A DNA stretch of 64,000 nucleotides from an uncultured Oscillospiraceae bacterium (lineage in GTDB: Bacteria; Bacillota; Clostridia; Oscillospirales; Oscillospiraceae), in NCBI GenBank assembly GCA_910588045.1, contig CAJUPS010000010.1, forward strand, positions 4,372 through 68,371. The letters are read 5' to 3'. A program made the translations under genes and the position numbers. Under the pieces are notes generated by a model that ran no database searches, was not told where the DNA came from, and worked only from the letters and a program-made list of their open reading frames with translations. Below, piece after piece: positions 8,616 through 16,720 of this stretch; position 1 is the first letter of the stretch; the number at the start of each line of letters is the position of its first letter.

Positions 8616-10850
8616 TCACTGCGCCGCCGCAGCAACGGAGCGCAGGCGGCCGGATGGGGCCTCCCCCTGGTATCCCTTGCGCAGCAGCAGGTAGAGGACA
8701 CCGGCCAGGGCGGCGAGAGCCACCACGGTCCATAGGCTGAAGCTGACAGCGCCGGTCAGCAGGCCGCCGACCTGGTAGACGATGAGGGCGGCCACATAGG
8801 CGAACACGCACATATAGCCGATGGCAAAGGCGGTCCACCTGGCATTGTTCATCTCCCGCCGGATGGCGCCCATGGCGGCGAAGCAGGGGGCGCACAGCAG
8901 GTTGAAAATCATGAAGGAATACGCGGTGAGAGCGCCGAAATCCGCGCCCACCAGGGGCCAGATTTCATCTCCGTTCTCGCTGAGTTCCCCGGCGAAGTGG
9001 TAGAGGGTGCCCAGGGCGCCCACGACGTTCTCCTTGGCGATCAGTCCGGTGAAGGAGGCCACGGTGGCCTTCCAGGCCATATCCCCCGTCCATCCCAGGG
9101 GGTAGAAGAGCCAGGCAACGGCGCTGCCGATGGCGGCCAGCAGGGAGGCGTTGTTGTCCTCCACCGGACCGAAGGAGCCGCCCGTGAAGCCGTAGCCCTG
9201 GAGGAACCAGAGGACGATGGTGGAGAGCAGGATCACCGTTCCGGCCCGCCGGATGAAGCTCCAGCCCCGCTCCCAGGTGGCCCGCAGGACGTTGGAGGCC
9301 GACGGCGCGTGGTAGGCGGGCAGCTCCATGACGAAGGGGGCGGGTTCTCCGGCGAAGGCTTTGCATTTCTTGAGCATGATGCCGGAGAGGACCACGGCGG
9401 CAATGCCGATGAAGAAGGCGGAGGTGGCCACCAGGGAGGAGCCGCCGAACACCGCCCCGGCGAAGAGGCCGATGATGGGCATTTTTGCCCCGCAGGGGAT
9501 GAAGCCGGTGGTCATGACGGTCATTTTCCGGTCGCGGTCCTGCTCGATGGTCCGGGAGGCCATGATGCCGGGGACGCCGCAGCCGGTGGCCACCAGCATG
9601 GGGATGAAGCTCTTCCCGCTCAGACCGAAGCGGCGGAAGAGGCGGTCCATGATAAAGGCGATCCGGGCCATGTAGCCCACGTCCTCCAGGACGGCCAGCA
9701 GCAGAAAGAGGACCAGCATCTGGGGCACGAAGCCCAGCACAGCGCCCACGCCGCCCGCGATGCCGTCGATGATGAGGCCATAGAGCCAGGAGCCCTCGGC
9801 CACGCCCAGGGCGGTCAGAGCGCCTCCCAGCCAGCCGGGGACCAGTTCCCCGAACAGGGCGTCGTTGGCCCAGTCGGTGCCCCAGGTGCCGACGCCGATG
9901 CCCCAGGCCTCTCCGGAGCCGTCGAAGAGAGCCGCCGGGGAGGTCCCCATAGCGATGGAGTAAATCAGGAACATCACCGCCGCGAAGATGGGCAGGGCAA
10001 GGATGCGGTTGGTGACGATCCGGTCGATTTTATCGGAGCCGGAGAGGCTGTGCTTCACCGCCTTCTTCTTCACGCACCTGCTCACGACGGAGCTGATGTA
10101 GGCGTACCGCTGGTTTGTGATGATGCTCTCCGCGTCGTCGTCCAGTTCGCGCTCGCAGTCCGTGATGTGCGCCTCCAGGTGGGCGTTCAGTGCGGGGTCG
10201 AGGCGCAGCTCCTCCATGACCTTCCCATCCCGCTCGAAAATCTTGATGGCGTACCAGCGCAGGCAGCCCGGCGTCACCAGGTCCTGGATGGATTCCTCAA
10301 TGTGGGCCAGGGCGTGCTCCACGCTGCCGGTGAACACGTGGGGCTGCTCCCCCGTCCGCTTCTCCCGGGCCAGTGCCACGGCCTTCTCCGCGGCGTCCGT
10401 GCCGCCCTCGCCCTTGAGAGCGCTCATCTCCACCGCCTGACAGCCCAGGGCCTCCCCCAGCTTGTCGAGGTCGATCCGGTCCCCGTTTTTTCGCACCAGG
10501 TCGATCATGTTCACCGCCACCACCACGGGCAGGCCCAGCTCTATGAGCTGCGTGGTCAGGTACAGATGGCGCTCGATGTTGGTGCCGTCCACGATGTCGA
10601 GGATGGCGTCCGGCCGTTCCTTTACCAGGTATGACCGGCTCACCACCTCCTCCAGGGTGTAGGGGGACAGGGAGTAGATGCCGGGCAGGTCCTGGATCAC
10701 CACGTCTCTGCGGCCTTTCAGCCGTCCCTCCTTCTTCTCCACCGTGACCCCTGGCCAGTTGCCCACGTACTGGTTGGAGCCGGTCAGGGCGTTAAACAGG
10801 GTTGTCTTACCGCAGTTTGGGTTGCCCGCCAGGGCAATTCTGATGTCCAT
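8616..10850 (-). CDS. feoB: Ferrous iron transporter FeoB
   Basis: 744 residues, the usual FeoB length. The N-terminal G domain has GNPNCGKT (9-16), DLPG (54-57) and NMID (114-117). A helical linker leads to the membrane part from about residue 285, with two Gate-type regions; the conserved PCGAKMP stretch of the permease is visible. The protein imports Fe2+ across the cytoplasmic membrane and its GTPase domain controls gating. It is transcribed after two feoA genes and before the Cys-rich protein. A TTAG-N6-CTAA palindrome lies just upstream of its start, between it and feoA. Confidence 0.97.
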   Translation of the reverse strand: MDIRIALAGNPNCGKTTLFNALTGSNQYVGNWPGVTVEKKEGRLKGRRDVVIQDLPGIYSLSPYTLEEVVSRSYLVKERPDAILDIVDGTNIERHLYLTTQLIELGLPVVVAVNMIDLVRKNGDRIDLDKLGEALGCQAVEMSALKGEGGTDAAEKAVALAREKRTGEQPHVFTGSVEHALAHIEESIQDLVTPGCLRWYAIKIFERDGKVMEELRLDPALNAHLEAHITDCERELDDDAESIITNQRYAYISSVVSRCVKKKAVKHSLSGSDKIDRIVTNRILALPIFAAVMFLIYSIAMGTSPAALFDGSGEAWGIGVGTWGTDWANDALFGELVPGWLGGALTALGVAEGSWLYGLIIDGIAGGVGAVLGFVPQMLVLFLLLAVLEDVGYMARIAFIMDRLFRRFGLSGKSFIPMLVATGCGVPGIMASRTIEQDRDRKMTVMTTGFIPCGAKMPIIGLFAGAVFGGSSLVATSAFFIGIAAVVLSGIMLKKCKAFAGEPAPFVMELPAYHAPSASNVLRATWERGWSFIRRAGTVILLSTIVLWFLQGYGFTGGSFGPVEDNNASLLAAIGSAVAWLFYPLGWTGDMAWKATVASFTGLIAKENVVGALGTLYHFAGELSENGDEIWPLVGADFGALTAYSFMIFNLLCAPCFAAMGAIRREMNNARWTAFAIGYMCVFAYVAALIVYQVGGLLTGAVSFSLWTVVALAALAGVLYLLLRKGYQGEAPSGRLRSVAAAAQ

Positions 10851-10871
10851 GCTGCTTTCTCCTTTCTGATA

Positions 10872-10885
10872 TTAGTTTAAGCTAA
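10872..10885. promoter_or_regulatory. Inverted repeat TTAG-N6-CTAA between feoA and feoB
   Basis: TTAG TTTAAG CTAA. It has the same half-sites and the same 6-bp spacing as two sites upstream of the operon, so it is likely a secondary operator for an iron-responsive regulator, or the site of an internal feoB promoter. Confidence 0.55.
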
Positions 10886-11124
10886 CTCTTGGTCAAAAAA
10901 TTTTCCGAAACTTCGATCATGTCCGCATCGGCTTTCCGGACACTGAGCTCATAGCCGCGGACGTTCAGCTCCATGGGGTCCCCCAGGGGGGCCACCTTGC
11001 GCACAAAAATGTCCACGCCCTTGGTGATGCCCATGTCCATGATCCGGCGCTTCACGGGGCCCTCCCCGTGGAGACGCGTAACGGTGGCGGTTTCTCCCAC
11101 CCTGACGTCCTTCAGCGTCTTCAT
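10882..11124 (-). CDS. feoA: FeoA family protein (first copy upstream of feoB)
   Basis: 80 residues. The start is the ATG at 11122-11124, with GGAGGAGAG 4-5 nt upstream; a longer frame from 11148 has no ribosome site and would overlap the other feoA. The sequence has the small SH3-like beta-barrel pattern of FeoA: LKDVRVGETATVTRL, RRIMDMGITKG and VRGYELSVRKADADMI. FeoA is a cytoplasmic partner that is needed for full FeoB activity. It lies 31 nt upstream of feoB. Confidence 0.92.
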   Translation of the reverse strand: MKTLKDVRVGETATVTRLHGEGPVKRRIMDMGITKGVDIFVRKVAPLGDPMELNVRGYELSVRKADADMIEVSENFLTKS

Positions 11125-11147
11125 ATTGCTCTCCTCCTTCGATTTCA

Positions 11148-11357
11148 TCAGATGATAATGCGATTTGCCATGGTTTTGTCCAGAGCGATCCGGCTGTCCT
11201 TCACCTGTACGATCAGGTTTCCCGCCATCTCACTGACCACCGTCACACTGCTGTCCACCACAAAGCCCAACTCCGCCAAATGCCGGCGGGTTTCGTCCCT
11301 ACCGGCAATTCTGCGAATCATGACGGTTTCTCCTGTCTTTGCCATCGTCAGCGGCAT
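11148..11357 (-). CDS. feoA: FeoA family protein (second, promoter-proximal copy)
   Basis: 69 residues from the ATG at 11355-11357, preceded by AAGGAGGT; a TTG 3 nt earlier is possible. It has the FeoA SH3-like pattern (RRIAGRDETRRHLAELGFV, then a basic beta strand) but is shorter and diverged from its neighbour. Tandem FeoA proteins upstream of FeoB are common in clostridia; the two may form a heteromer or act at different sites on FeoB (inference). It is the first gene of the iron operon, 27 nt downstream of one TTAG-N6-CTAA operator. Confidence 0.88.
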   Translation of the reverse strand: MPLTMAKTGETVMIRRIAGRDETRRHLAELGFVVDSSVTVVSEMAGNLIVQVKDSRIALDKTMANRIII

Positions 11358-11383
11358 CAAGCGCGCACCTCCTTCTCATGTAA

Positions 11384-11397
11384 TTAGTGTTTGCTAA
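11384..11397. promoter_or_regulatory. Inverted repeat TTAG-N6-CTAA upstream of the feo operon
   Basis: TTAG TGTTTG CTAA, 27 nt upstream of the first feoA start and just upstream of its ribosome site. A regulator bound here would block transcription of the operon. Confidence 0.6.
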
Positions 11398-11470
11398 CCC
11401 GGAATCAACCAAAGTTTACTACCACTAACTGCTTTTGTCAAGACCTTATGCGCTCCTTTTTGTCTCTTTG

Positions 11471-11486
11471 GTTAGATTATACTAAC
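11471..11486. promoter_or_regulatory. feo operator overlapping a -10 box
   Basis: GTTAG ATTATA CTAAC is a perfect inverted repeat with the 6-bp spacing of the other two sites. Read on the - strand, the spacer is TATAAT, a consensus -10 box directed at the feo operon, though no good -35 is visible. This is the layout expected for a metal-dependent repressor (DtxR/IdeR or Fur type); the half-sites look more DtxR-like, but the regulator's identity is inference. Confidence 0.65.
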
Positions 11487-11538
11487 TACCGCCTGGATGG
11501 CTGCCGAAAAATGGAGGGATTTGCCAATATGACCACTT

Positions 11539-11582
11539 CCGCGGAGAGCGGCACAGAGCTTGGTTCCGTGCCGTTCTCCGCG
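11539..11582. other. Stable hairpin in the feo-hydA intergenic region
   Basis: A 15-bp stem with one G-U pair (CGCGGAGAGCGGCAC with GTGCCGTTCTCCGCG). There is no T-run on either side, so it is not an obvious terminator. It abuts the inverted-repeat element at 11584. Confidence 0.5.
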
Positions 11583-11583
11583 T

Positions 11584-11744
11584 TATAGTCGATGCGGTTG
11601 AGAATCGGTAAAAAGAAGGCGAGGGAAAACAGGGGGTGGCGAGGCGAAGGACGCAGGCGGGCTGATGCCCGCCAAGGACGACAACGAAGTCCACTCCCTG
11701 TTTTAACCGCCGAACTTTACCGATTTTCAACTGCTTCGACTATA
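11584..11744. repeat. 161-bp palindromic, MITE-like element with 29-bp terminal inverted repeats
   Basis: The two ends (11584-11612 and 11716-11744) are inverted repeats with 3 mismatches in 29. Inside, AAAACAGGG-GTGG is again inverted, and the centre is GGCGGGC-TGAT-GCCCGCC, so the whole unit could fold into one long hairpin. It has no coding capacity. It looks like a MITE or a REP/BIME-type unit; only one copy is visible in this window. Confidence 0.55.
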
Positions 11745-11802
11745 AAAAGCTCTCCACGGGAGCTTGCCGTCAGCGGCGGCAGCTCCTGCGGAGAGCTTTT
11801 TG
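11744..11802. terminator. Bidirectional terminator downstream of the hydantoinase gene
   Basis: AAAAAGCTCTCC and GGAGAGCTTTTT form the outer stem, and GGAGCTTGCCG with CGGCAGCTCC an inner one. T-runs flank both sides, so it can stop transcription of the - strand hydantoinase gene and any + strand transcript. Confidence 0.8.
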
Positions 11803-11812
11803 TCAGTCGGCT

Positions 11813-13183
11813 TTACAGATGGTTCTTTCCTCTGGGGATGAATTGCCCCTGTACGTTCTGAATGCTGCCGTGGTCTACGGCAAGCTGTCCGCGGAGGTAC
11901 ACCTGGGCGATGGAGCCGGAGGTACGCCAGCCCTCATAGGGGGTGTAGTCCACGTTTTGCGCCTGGTCTGCGGCGGTGATGACGCTGTTGGCGGAGGGAT
12001 CATAGACCACGATGTCCCCGTCGCTGCCGGGGGCGATGACGCCCTTCCGGGGCCAGCAGCCGTAGAGCTTCGCCGGATTCTCGCTGAGTACCCGGCACAT
12101 GTCCGGCGCGGTGATCCGCCCCGCCGCCACACCGTGGGTGTAGAGCAGCACCCCCCGGTGTTCCACGCCGGGCAGGCCGCCGGGAATCCTGGTGAAGTCG
12201 TATTGCCCCGCCCGCTTCTGGGCGGTGGTGAAGGGGCAGTGGTCGGTGGCCACGGTGTCGATCTCCCCGCTCCTCAGGGCCTCCCAGAGGGCTTCCCTGT
12301 CCGCCTTTTTCCGGATGGGCGGGGCGCAGACATACTTGGCGGCCTCCATGTAGTCCGGGTTGTCATAGACGCCGTCCTCCAGCAGGAGGTAGTGGGGACA
12401 GGTCTCCACGTACACGGTCTGCCCCCGCCGCCGGGCGGCACGGACCTCCTCCAGGGCCTCCCGGGTGGAGAGGTGGACGACGATGACCGGTACGTCCGCC
12501 AGCTGGGCCAGGCGCAGTAGGTGCCCCACCGCCTCCGCCTCCAAGGGCGCGGGCCGGGTGCGGGGATGGGAGGCGGGGGACATCCGCCCGGCCTCTTTCG
12601 CTTCCGCCACGAGGGCGCGGATCACACCGTCGTTCTCGCAGTGGACCCCGGCTATGCCGCCCAGCGCCCGCAGGCGCAGCAGCGCGTGGTACATGTCCCC
12701 CTCCGGGATCATCATGGCGGGGTAGGTCATGTACATCTTGAAGGAGGTGATCCCCCGGTCCATCATCTCGCCCAGCTCCTGGGAGATGCCCTCGTTCCAG
12801 TCATCGATGGTCATGTGGAAGCTGTAATCGCAGGCAGTTTTGCCCTCCGATTTGACCTGCCAGCGGCGCAGGCCGGAGGAGAGGGTCTCCCCCTTGTCCG
12901 GGGCGGCGAAGTCCACCACCATGGTCGTCCCGCCGCGGAGGGCGGCGCGGCTGCCGGTGGCGAAATCGTCGGCGGTAATGGTGCCGCAGACCTCCAGGTC
13001 GAAGTGGGTGTGGCCATCAATGAAGCCGGGAAACAACAGCTTGCCGGTGCAGTCCACAATTTGTGCGTCCGCAGCGGACAAGTTCTCACTGACAGCCGAA
13101 ATTTGTTCGCCCTCCAGCAGGACGTCCGCTCGTTTTTCCCCCTGGGCAGAAATGACGGTTCCTCCGCGCAGCAGTGTTTTCAT
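11813..13183 (-). CDS. hydA: Dihydropyrimidinase / D-hydantoinase family amidohydrolase
   Basis: 456 residues, typical for the family. It is a cyclic amidohydrolase that opens dihydropyrimidine or hydantoin rings using two metals. Visible ligands: His58 and His60 (DGHTHFD), the carbamylated-Lys candidate Lys149 (SFKMYM), His181 (GVHCEN), His237 (VVHLST) and Asp314 (ATDHCPF). The set is complete, so it should be active. Phenylhydantoinase and dihydropyrimidinase cannot be told apart here, and allantoinase is less likely from the HTHFD and FKMYM forms. It stands alone, with no carbamoylase or pyrimidine-catabolism gene beside it. It is transcribed away from the nucleotidase gene and ends at a strong terminator. 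RBS AAGGAGG lies about 10 nt upstream of the ATG. Confidence 0.9.
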   Translation of the reverse strand: MKTLLRGGTVISAQGEKRADVLLEGEQISAVSENLSAADAQIVDCTGKLLFPGFIDGHTHFDLEVCGTITADDFATGSRAALRGGTTMVVDFAAPDKGETLSSGLRRWQVKSEGKTACDYSFHMTIDDWNEGISQELGEMMDRGITSFKMYMTYPAMMIPEGDMYHALLRLRALGGIAGVHCENDGVIRALVAEAKEAGRMSPASHPRTRPAPLEAEAVGHLLRLAQLADVPVIVVHLSTREALEEVRAARRRGQTVYVETCPHYLLLEDGVYDNPDYMEAAKYVCAPPIRKKADREALWEALRSGEIDTVATDHCPFTTAQKRAGQYDFTRIPGGLPGVEHRGVLLYTHGVAAGRITAPDMCRVLSENPAKLYGCWPRKGVIAPGSDGDIVVYDPSANSVITAADQAQNVDYTPYEGWRTSGSIAQVYLRGQLAVDHGSIQNVQGQFIPRGKNHL

Positions 13184-13333
13184 GGCAGCGCCTCCTTGCA
13201 GAAAGTGGATTTGTTGGAAAAGTATACCACAAATTTCCGGGTATATCCAGTACCCGGGGAGGAATCGAAAAGATTTTTTGAAAATTTATCAAAAAAAAGC
13301 AAATCCAGTCTAGCCAAAAAGAAAAAGATGGAG

Positions 13334-13339
13334 TATAAT
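13334..13339 (+). promoter_or_regulatory. Possible -10 box for the 5'-nucleotidase gene
   Basis: A TATAAT about 85 nt upstream of the ATG, within an A-rich stretch of the 240-bp divergent region. No convincing -35 box is visible at 16-18 nt. Confidence 0.4.
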
Positions 13340-13423
13340 CGGAAACGTATACAGGCGGGGGAGGGGTTGTCCGCAGGGCGGGCCCCTGTCCGTCTAAAAT
13401 TGAATTTAGGAGGAACCCCAAAC

Positions 13424-15808
13424 ATGAGAAAGTGGAACAAATTGCTTGCCTTGCTGCTGGCAATGGTCATGGCCTTCAGTCTGGCCGCGACCGGGCTGGC
13501 GGCGGAAGGCGACGCGGCGGCAGAGGCTCCCGCCCCCGCGTATGAAGTCCCCGCAGAAGCAGAGGGCGCCATCGTCATCCTTCATACGAACGATGTCCAT
13601 GGCGCCATTGAGAGCTATGCCCAGGTAGCCACACTCAAGGCTATGTACGAAGAGGCCGGCGCCTACGTGCTGGTCATGGATGCCGGAGACTTCAGCCAGG
13701 GCACGACCAACGTGAGCGTCTCCGAGGGCGCTACTGCCATTGAGCTGATGAACATGGTCGGTTACGATGTGGCCGCCCCTGGCAACCACGAGTTTGACTA
13801 CGGCTATGAGAACCTGACCAAGCTGGCCGAGGCCGCTGAGTTCCCCATCCTGGCCGCCAACATTACCTATGACGGCAAGCTGGCATTTGGCGACAACGTT
13901 ACCTTCGAGACGGAGGACGGCGTGAAGATCGGCGTGTTTGGCCTGGATACCCCCGAGACCGCTTCCAAGGCCCACCCCGGCAAGATCAAGGGCGTGTCCT
14001 TTGCCGGTGGCGAGGATATGTACAAGATTGCACAGGCGCAGGTTGACACCCTGAAGGACTGCGACTATGTCATCTGCCTGGGCCACCTGGGCATTGACGA
14101 TGAGACCGCCGCTACCGCCAACCGCTCCATCGACCTGCTGGAGAAGGTGACGGGCATCGATGTGTTCATCGACGGCCACTCCCACTCCACTCTGGACCAG
14201 ATCGCTGCGGCAACCAACGAGAAGCGCACCGTAGGCGAGACCGTGGTCACCTCCACCGGCACCAAGCTGGCCAACGTGGGTGTGGTCACCATCAAGGACG
14301 AGACCATCACCACCGACTGCATTGACCTTGCTGCCTACACCGTGGCCGGGGACGAGGCGATCGCCGCCCGCGCCGCTGAGATCGCTGCTGAGATTGAAAA
14401 GGACTACGGCGCTACCTTCGCCGCCAGCGAGGTTCTGCTCAACGGCGAGAAGGCCCCTGGCAACCGCACCGAGGAGACCAACCTGGGCGATCTGATCACC
14501 GACGCTATGGTCTGGTACGCCACCAAGGACGGCGAGGACCTGGGCGTTCCCACTGAGAATGTTGTCGCGCTGACCAATGGCGGCGGCATCCGCGCTCCCA
14601 TCCAGATCGGCGATGTCACCAAGAAGGATGTCAACACGGTTCTGCCTTTCGGCAACACGGTGGCTTATGTTACCGTTACCGGCGAGGCCCTGCTGGAGGT
14701 TCTGGAGGCGTCCACCTTCTGCACTCCCGAGGCTGTTGGCGGATTCCCCCAGGTTTCCGGTGTGAACTTCACTCTGGATGTCAGCAAGAGCTATGACAAG
14801 GGCGATGTCTACGGCGACACCACCTATTCTGCTCCCAAGAGCATTAACCGCGTGACCATCGACAGCGTCAATGGCAAGGACTTTGATCCCGAGGCCAACT
14901 ATGTGGTTGTGACCAATGACTTCCTGGCCAATGGCGGTGATACCTACTATGCCCTCACTGCCTCTGAGAACATCGTTGATACCGGCGCTCCCTTGGATGA
15001 GGCTCTGATGCAGTACATCACCGAGGTTCTGGGCGGCAAGGTTACCGCCGAGAAGTACGGCGAGCCCGCAGGCCGTATCACCATCAAGGGTGAGCCCGCT
15101 CCCGCTGAACCTGAGCAGCCCGCTGAACCCGCTCCCCTCTTCAAGGATGTAAAGGAAAGCGATTGGTTCTATGCCAACGTGAAGGCCATGTCCGAGCAGG
15201 GAATTGTCAACGGCTATAAGGATGGTTCCTTCCTGCCCAATGATTCCATCAACTGGGGCGCTGCTCTGAAGATGGTCACCGTGTTTATCACCGGCGAGGA
15301 GAAGGCTCCCGTTGCGGATGGCGACTGGGCCAGCGGCTATGTTGCTTACGCCAAGGAGGCGGGCCTCGTGGCGGGCGACGTGGACATCAACGCCACGATC
15401 ACCCGTGTTGAGTTCTGCCAGGTGCTGGCGAAGGCTCTGAAGCTGGAGGCTTCCACGGAGAAGAGCACCTTCCCCGATACCGAGGACGGCTATGTGATGA
15501 CTCTGGTTGGCCTGGGGGTCATTGAGGGCTATCAGGGCAAGTTTGACCCCGATGGCGCTCTGACCCGCGCGGCGGTGTGCAAGATTCTCGACACCATCCC
15601 TGAGGAGGCCAAGAATCCCGCTCCCGCTGATGAGGCTGCCGACAAGGCCGATGACGCCGACAAGGCTGACGACGCCGATAAGGCCGACGATACCGACAAG
15701 GCCGACGATACCGACAAGGCCGACGACGCTGCCCCGGCTGACGATGCTGCCAAGGACGACGCCGCTAAGGACGAGCCCAAGGCTGACAGCACCCCCAAGG
15801 CCGCGTAA
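13424..15808 (+). CDS. Secreted 5'-nucleotidase / metallophosphoesterase with S-layer homology domains
   Basis: 794 residues. The start is the ATG at 13424 after TAGGAGGA; the much longer open frame upstream is antisense to the hydantoinase gene. A signal peptide (1-27, ending AATGLAAE) leads to a metallophosphoesterase domain with HTNDVHG (54-60), GNHEFDY and GHSHS. A 5'-nucleotidase C-terminal domain follows with NLGDLITDAM and NGGGIR. Then come SLH motifs (DVKESDWFYANVKAM and two more), which bind secondary cell-wall polymers and hold the enzyme at the surface. The tail is acidic, with five tandem DKADD units. It should release phosphate and nucleosides from extracellular nucleotides. Codon use is richer in GCT/GTT/TCT-type codons than its neighbours, suggesting high expression. 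It is followed by a terminator. Confidence 0.94.
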   Translation: MRKWNKLLALLLAMVMAFSLAATGLAAEGDAAAEAPAPAYEVPAEAEGAIVILHTNDVHGAIESYAQVATLKAMYEEAGAYVLVMDAGDFSQGTTNVSVSEGATAIELMNMVGYDVAAPGNHEFDYGYENLTKLAEAAEFPILAANITYDGKLAFGDNVTFETEDGVKIGVFGLDTPETASKAHPGKIKGVSFAGGEDMYKIAQAQVDTLKDCDYVICLGHLGIDDETAATANRSIDLLEKVTGIDVFIDGHSHSTLDQIAAATNEKRTVGETVVTSTGTKLANVGVVTIKDETITTDCIDLAAYTVAGDEAIAARAAEIAAEIEKDYGATFAASEVLLNGEKAPGNRTEETNLGDLITDAMVWYATKDGEDLGVPTENVVALTNGGGIRAPIQIGDVTKKDVNTVLPFGNTVAYVTVTGEALLEVLEASTFCTPEAVGGFPQVSGVNFTLDVSKSYDKGDVYGDTTYSAPKSINRVTIDSVNGKDFDPEANYVVVTNDFLANGGDTYYALTASENIVDTGAPLDEALMQYITEVLGGKVTAEKYGEPAGRITIKGEPAPAEPEQPAEPAPLFKDVKESDWFYANVKAMSEQGIVNGYKDGSFLPNDSINWGAALKMVTVFITGEEKAPVADGDWASGYVAYAKEAGLVAGDVDINATITRVEFCQVLAKALKLEASTEKSTFPDTEDGYVMTLVGLGVIEGYQGKFDPDGALTRAAVCKILDTIPEEAKNPAPADEAADKADDADKADDADKADDTDKADDTDKADDAAPADDAAKDDAAKDEPKADSTPKAA
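15640..15728 (+). repeat. 15-bp tandem coding repeat (DKADD units)
   Basis: About five copies of a 15-bp unit encode DKADD(A/T) near the C-terminus of the nucleotidase. It is a low-complexity, acidic, probably length-variable tail. Confidence 0.8.
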
Positions 15809-15837
15809 CGTAGTTTAGCAGCTTTCCATTTCAAATC

Positions 15838-15873
15838 AAGCGCGCCGCAGAACCTAGGCTCTGCGGCGCGCTT
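15838..15873 (+). terminator. Terminator of the 5'-nucleotidase gene
   Basis: A perfect 14-bp stem (AAGCGCGCCGCAGA with its complement) around an 8-nt loop, followed by CCTGTGT. It has a weak T-tail but a very stable stem. Confidence 0.7.
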
Positions 15874-15884
15874 CCTGTGTCCGT

Positions 15885-16096
15885 GGCGACGGGCACTCCT
15901 TCGGGCGGGCCCCCCAGCACGGCAAATGCCGTGCGGCCATCAAGAACCCCCAAAAAATTCAGGGGCGGAACAGAGTTCCGCCCCCTTGGCATTTCTCTTT
16001 TGCAGACACTTTCACCAGACGCACCATTAAGCAAGCGCAAGCTTGCGGCAAAAAGTTCTTTTTGGTTCTTTTTCTTTCAAGAAAAAGAATAGTTCC
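15885..16096 (-). repeat. Dispersed intergenic element, copy E1
   Basis: About 210 bp that is the reverse complement of the element at 20950-21165. Shared runs include 38 identical nt around the CTTTTTGCCGCAAGC segment and 32 identical nt at the far end, plus the hairpin GGCGGAACTCTGTTCCGCC. It is non-coding and lies just past the 3' end of the 136-residue gene. Confidence 0.85.
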
Positions 16097-16106
16097 CCCC
16101 GGCCGC

Positions 16107-16517
16107 TCACTCCAGGTCCACGCTGATATGCTCCGTCCCGTGCGCTTCAAATTCGCCCATATATTGCTCCATACGGTCCATGACCTCGTCGTAGTTCTCC
16201 TCGGTGGCGCGCTCGGCGTCCAGGTCGCGGAGGGCCAGCTCCTCCGCGAGGATTTCAAAGAACGCAACGTCCTCGTAGGCCATGATGGCCTCGTGGATGC
16301 CGCCCTCGGCAAAGGCCCGGGAGGGGATGATCTCCCCGTTATACAGCTCCACCAGAGGCGCCATACCGTGGTCCAGGCAATGGGAGAAGATCAGACTCTC
16401 CACCTGGTCATAGTCCCGGATGCGGTCCTCCCCTCGGGTGGAATTGAGTACCCAGTTGCCTATGTATACCAGATCCAGCAGGCGTCGGAATTGCTTCGCC
16501 GTCATTCGTAGCTCCAT
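16107..16517 (-). CDS. Hypothetical protein, 136 aa
   Basis: I do not recognise a named family. The protein is acidic, looks mostly alpha-helical and has no signal peptide, membrane segment or cysteine cluster. A short N-terminal helix (MTAKQFRRLLDLVYIGNWVL) is followed by a charged C-terminal half (EENYDEVMDRMEQYMGEFE). A good ribosome site (GGGAGGAGGT) precedes the ATG, so the gene is likely real. It stands alone between the dispersed element E1 and the divergent murI promoter. A TATACT about 60 nt upstream of its start could be its -10 box. Confidence 0.75.
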   Translation of the reverse strand: MELRMTAKQFRRLLDLVYIGNWVLNSTRGEDRIRDYDQVESLIFSHCLDHGMAPLVELYNGEIIPSRAFAEGGIHEAIMAYEDVAFFEILAEELALRDLDAERATEENYDEVMDRMEQYMGEFEAHGTEHISVDLE

Positions 16518-16632
16518 GATAAGACCTCCTCCCAGTGCTTTTAGAACCTGTACTCAAGTCAGTAAGCACAGTATAACAGATACGCGCGGAAAATTCCACA
16601 GAAAATACAGGGCAAAAAGCCTAAAATTTTAC

Positions 16633-16661
16633 TTGTTATCCCCGATGAATCATAGTACAAT
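16633..16661 (+). promoter_or_regulatory. Promoter of murI
   Basis: TTGTTA at 16633-16638, a 17-bp spacer, then TACAAT at 16656-16661. This is close to the sigma-A consensus and about 60 nt upstream of the murI start. Confidence 0.75.
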
Positions 16662-16720
16662 AGTAAAGCTGTACAATATAAGTGTGTCCGCTCGATACGG
16701 ACGGGAAGGAAGGGAACGGA

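Noticed and set aside
9328..9675. Open frames on the + strand inside feoB (8997-10634 and shorter)
   Set aside because: They are antisense to a clear FeoB and have no domain or start signal.
12521..13423. N-terminal extension of the nucleotidase frame by 301 codons
   Set aside because: It runs antisense to the hydantoinase gene and through the divergent promoter region; a signal peptide and good ribosome site define the start at 13424.
15640..15728. Tandem repeat considered as a CRISPR-like array
   Set aside because: The units are contiguous, in frame and without spacers; they encode a protein tail.
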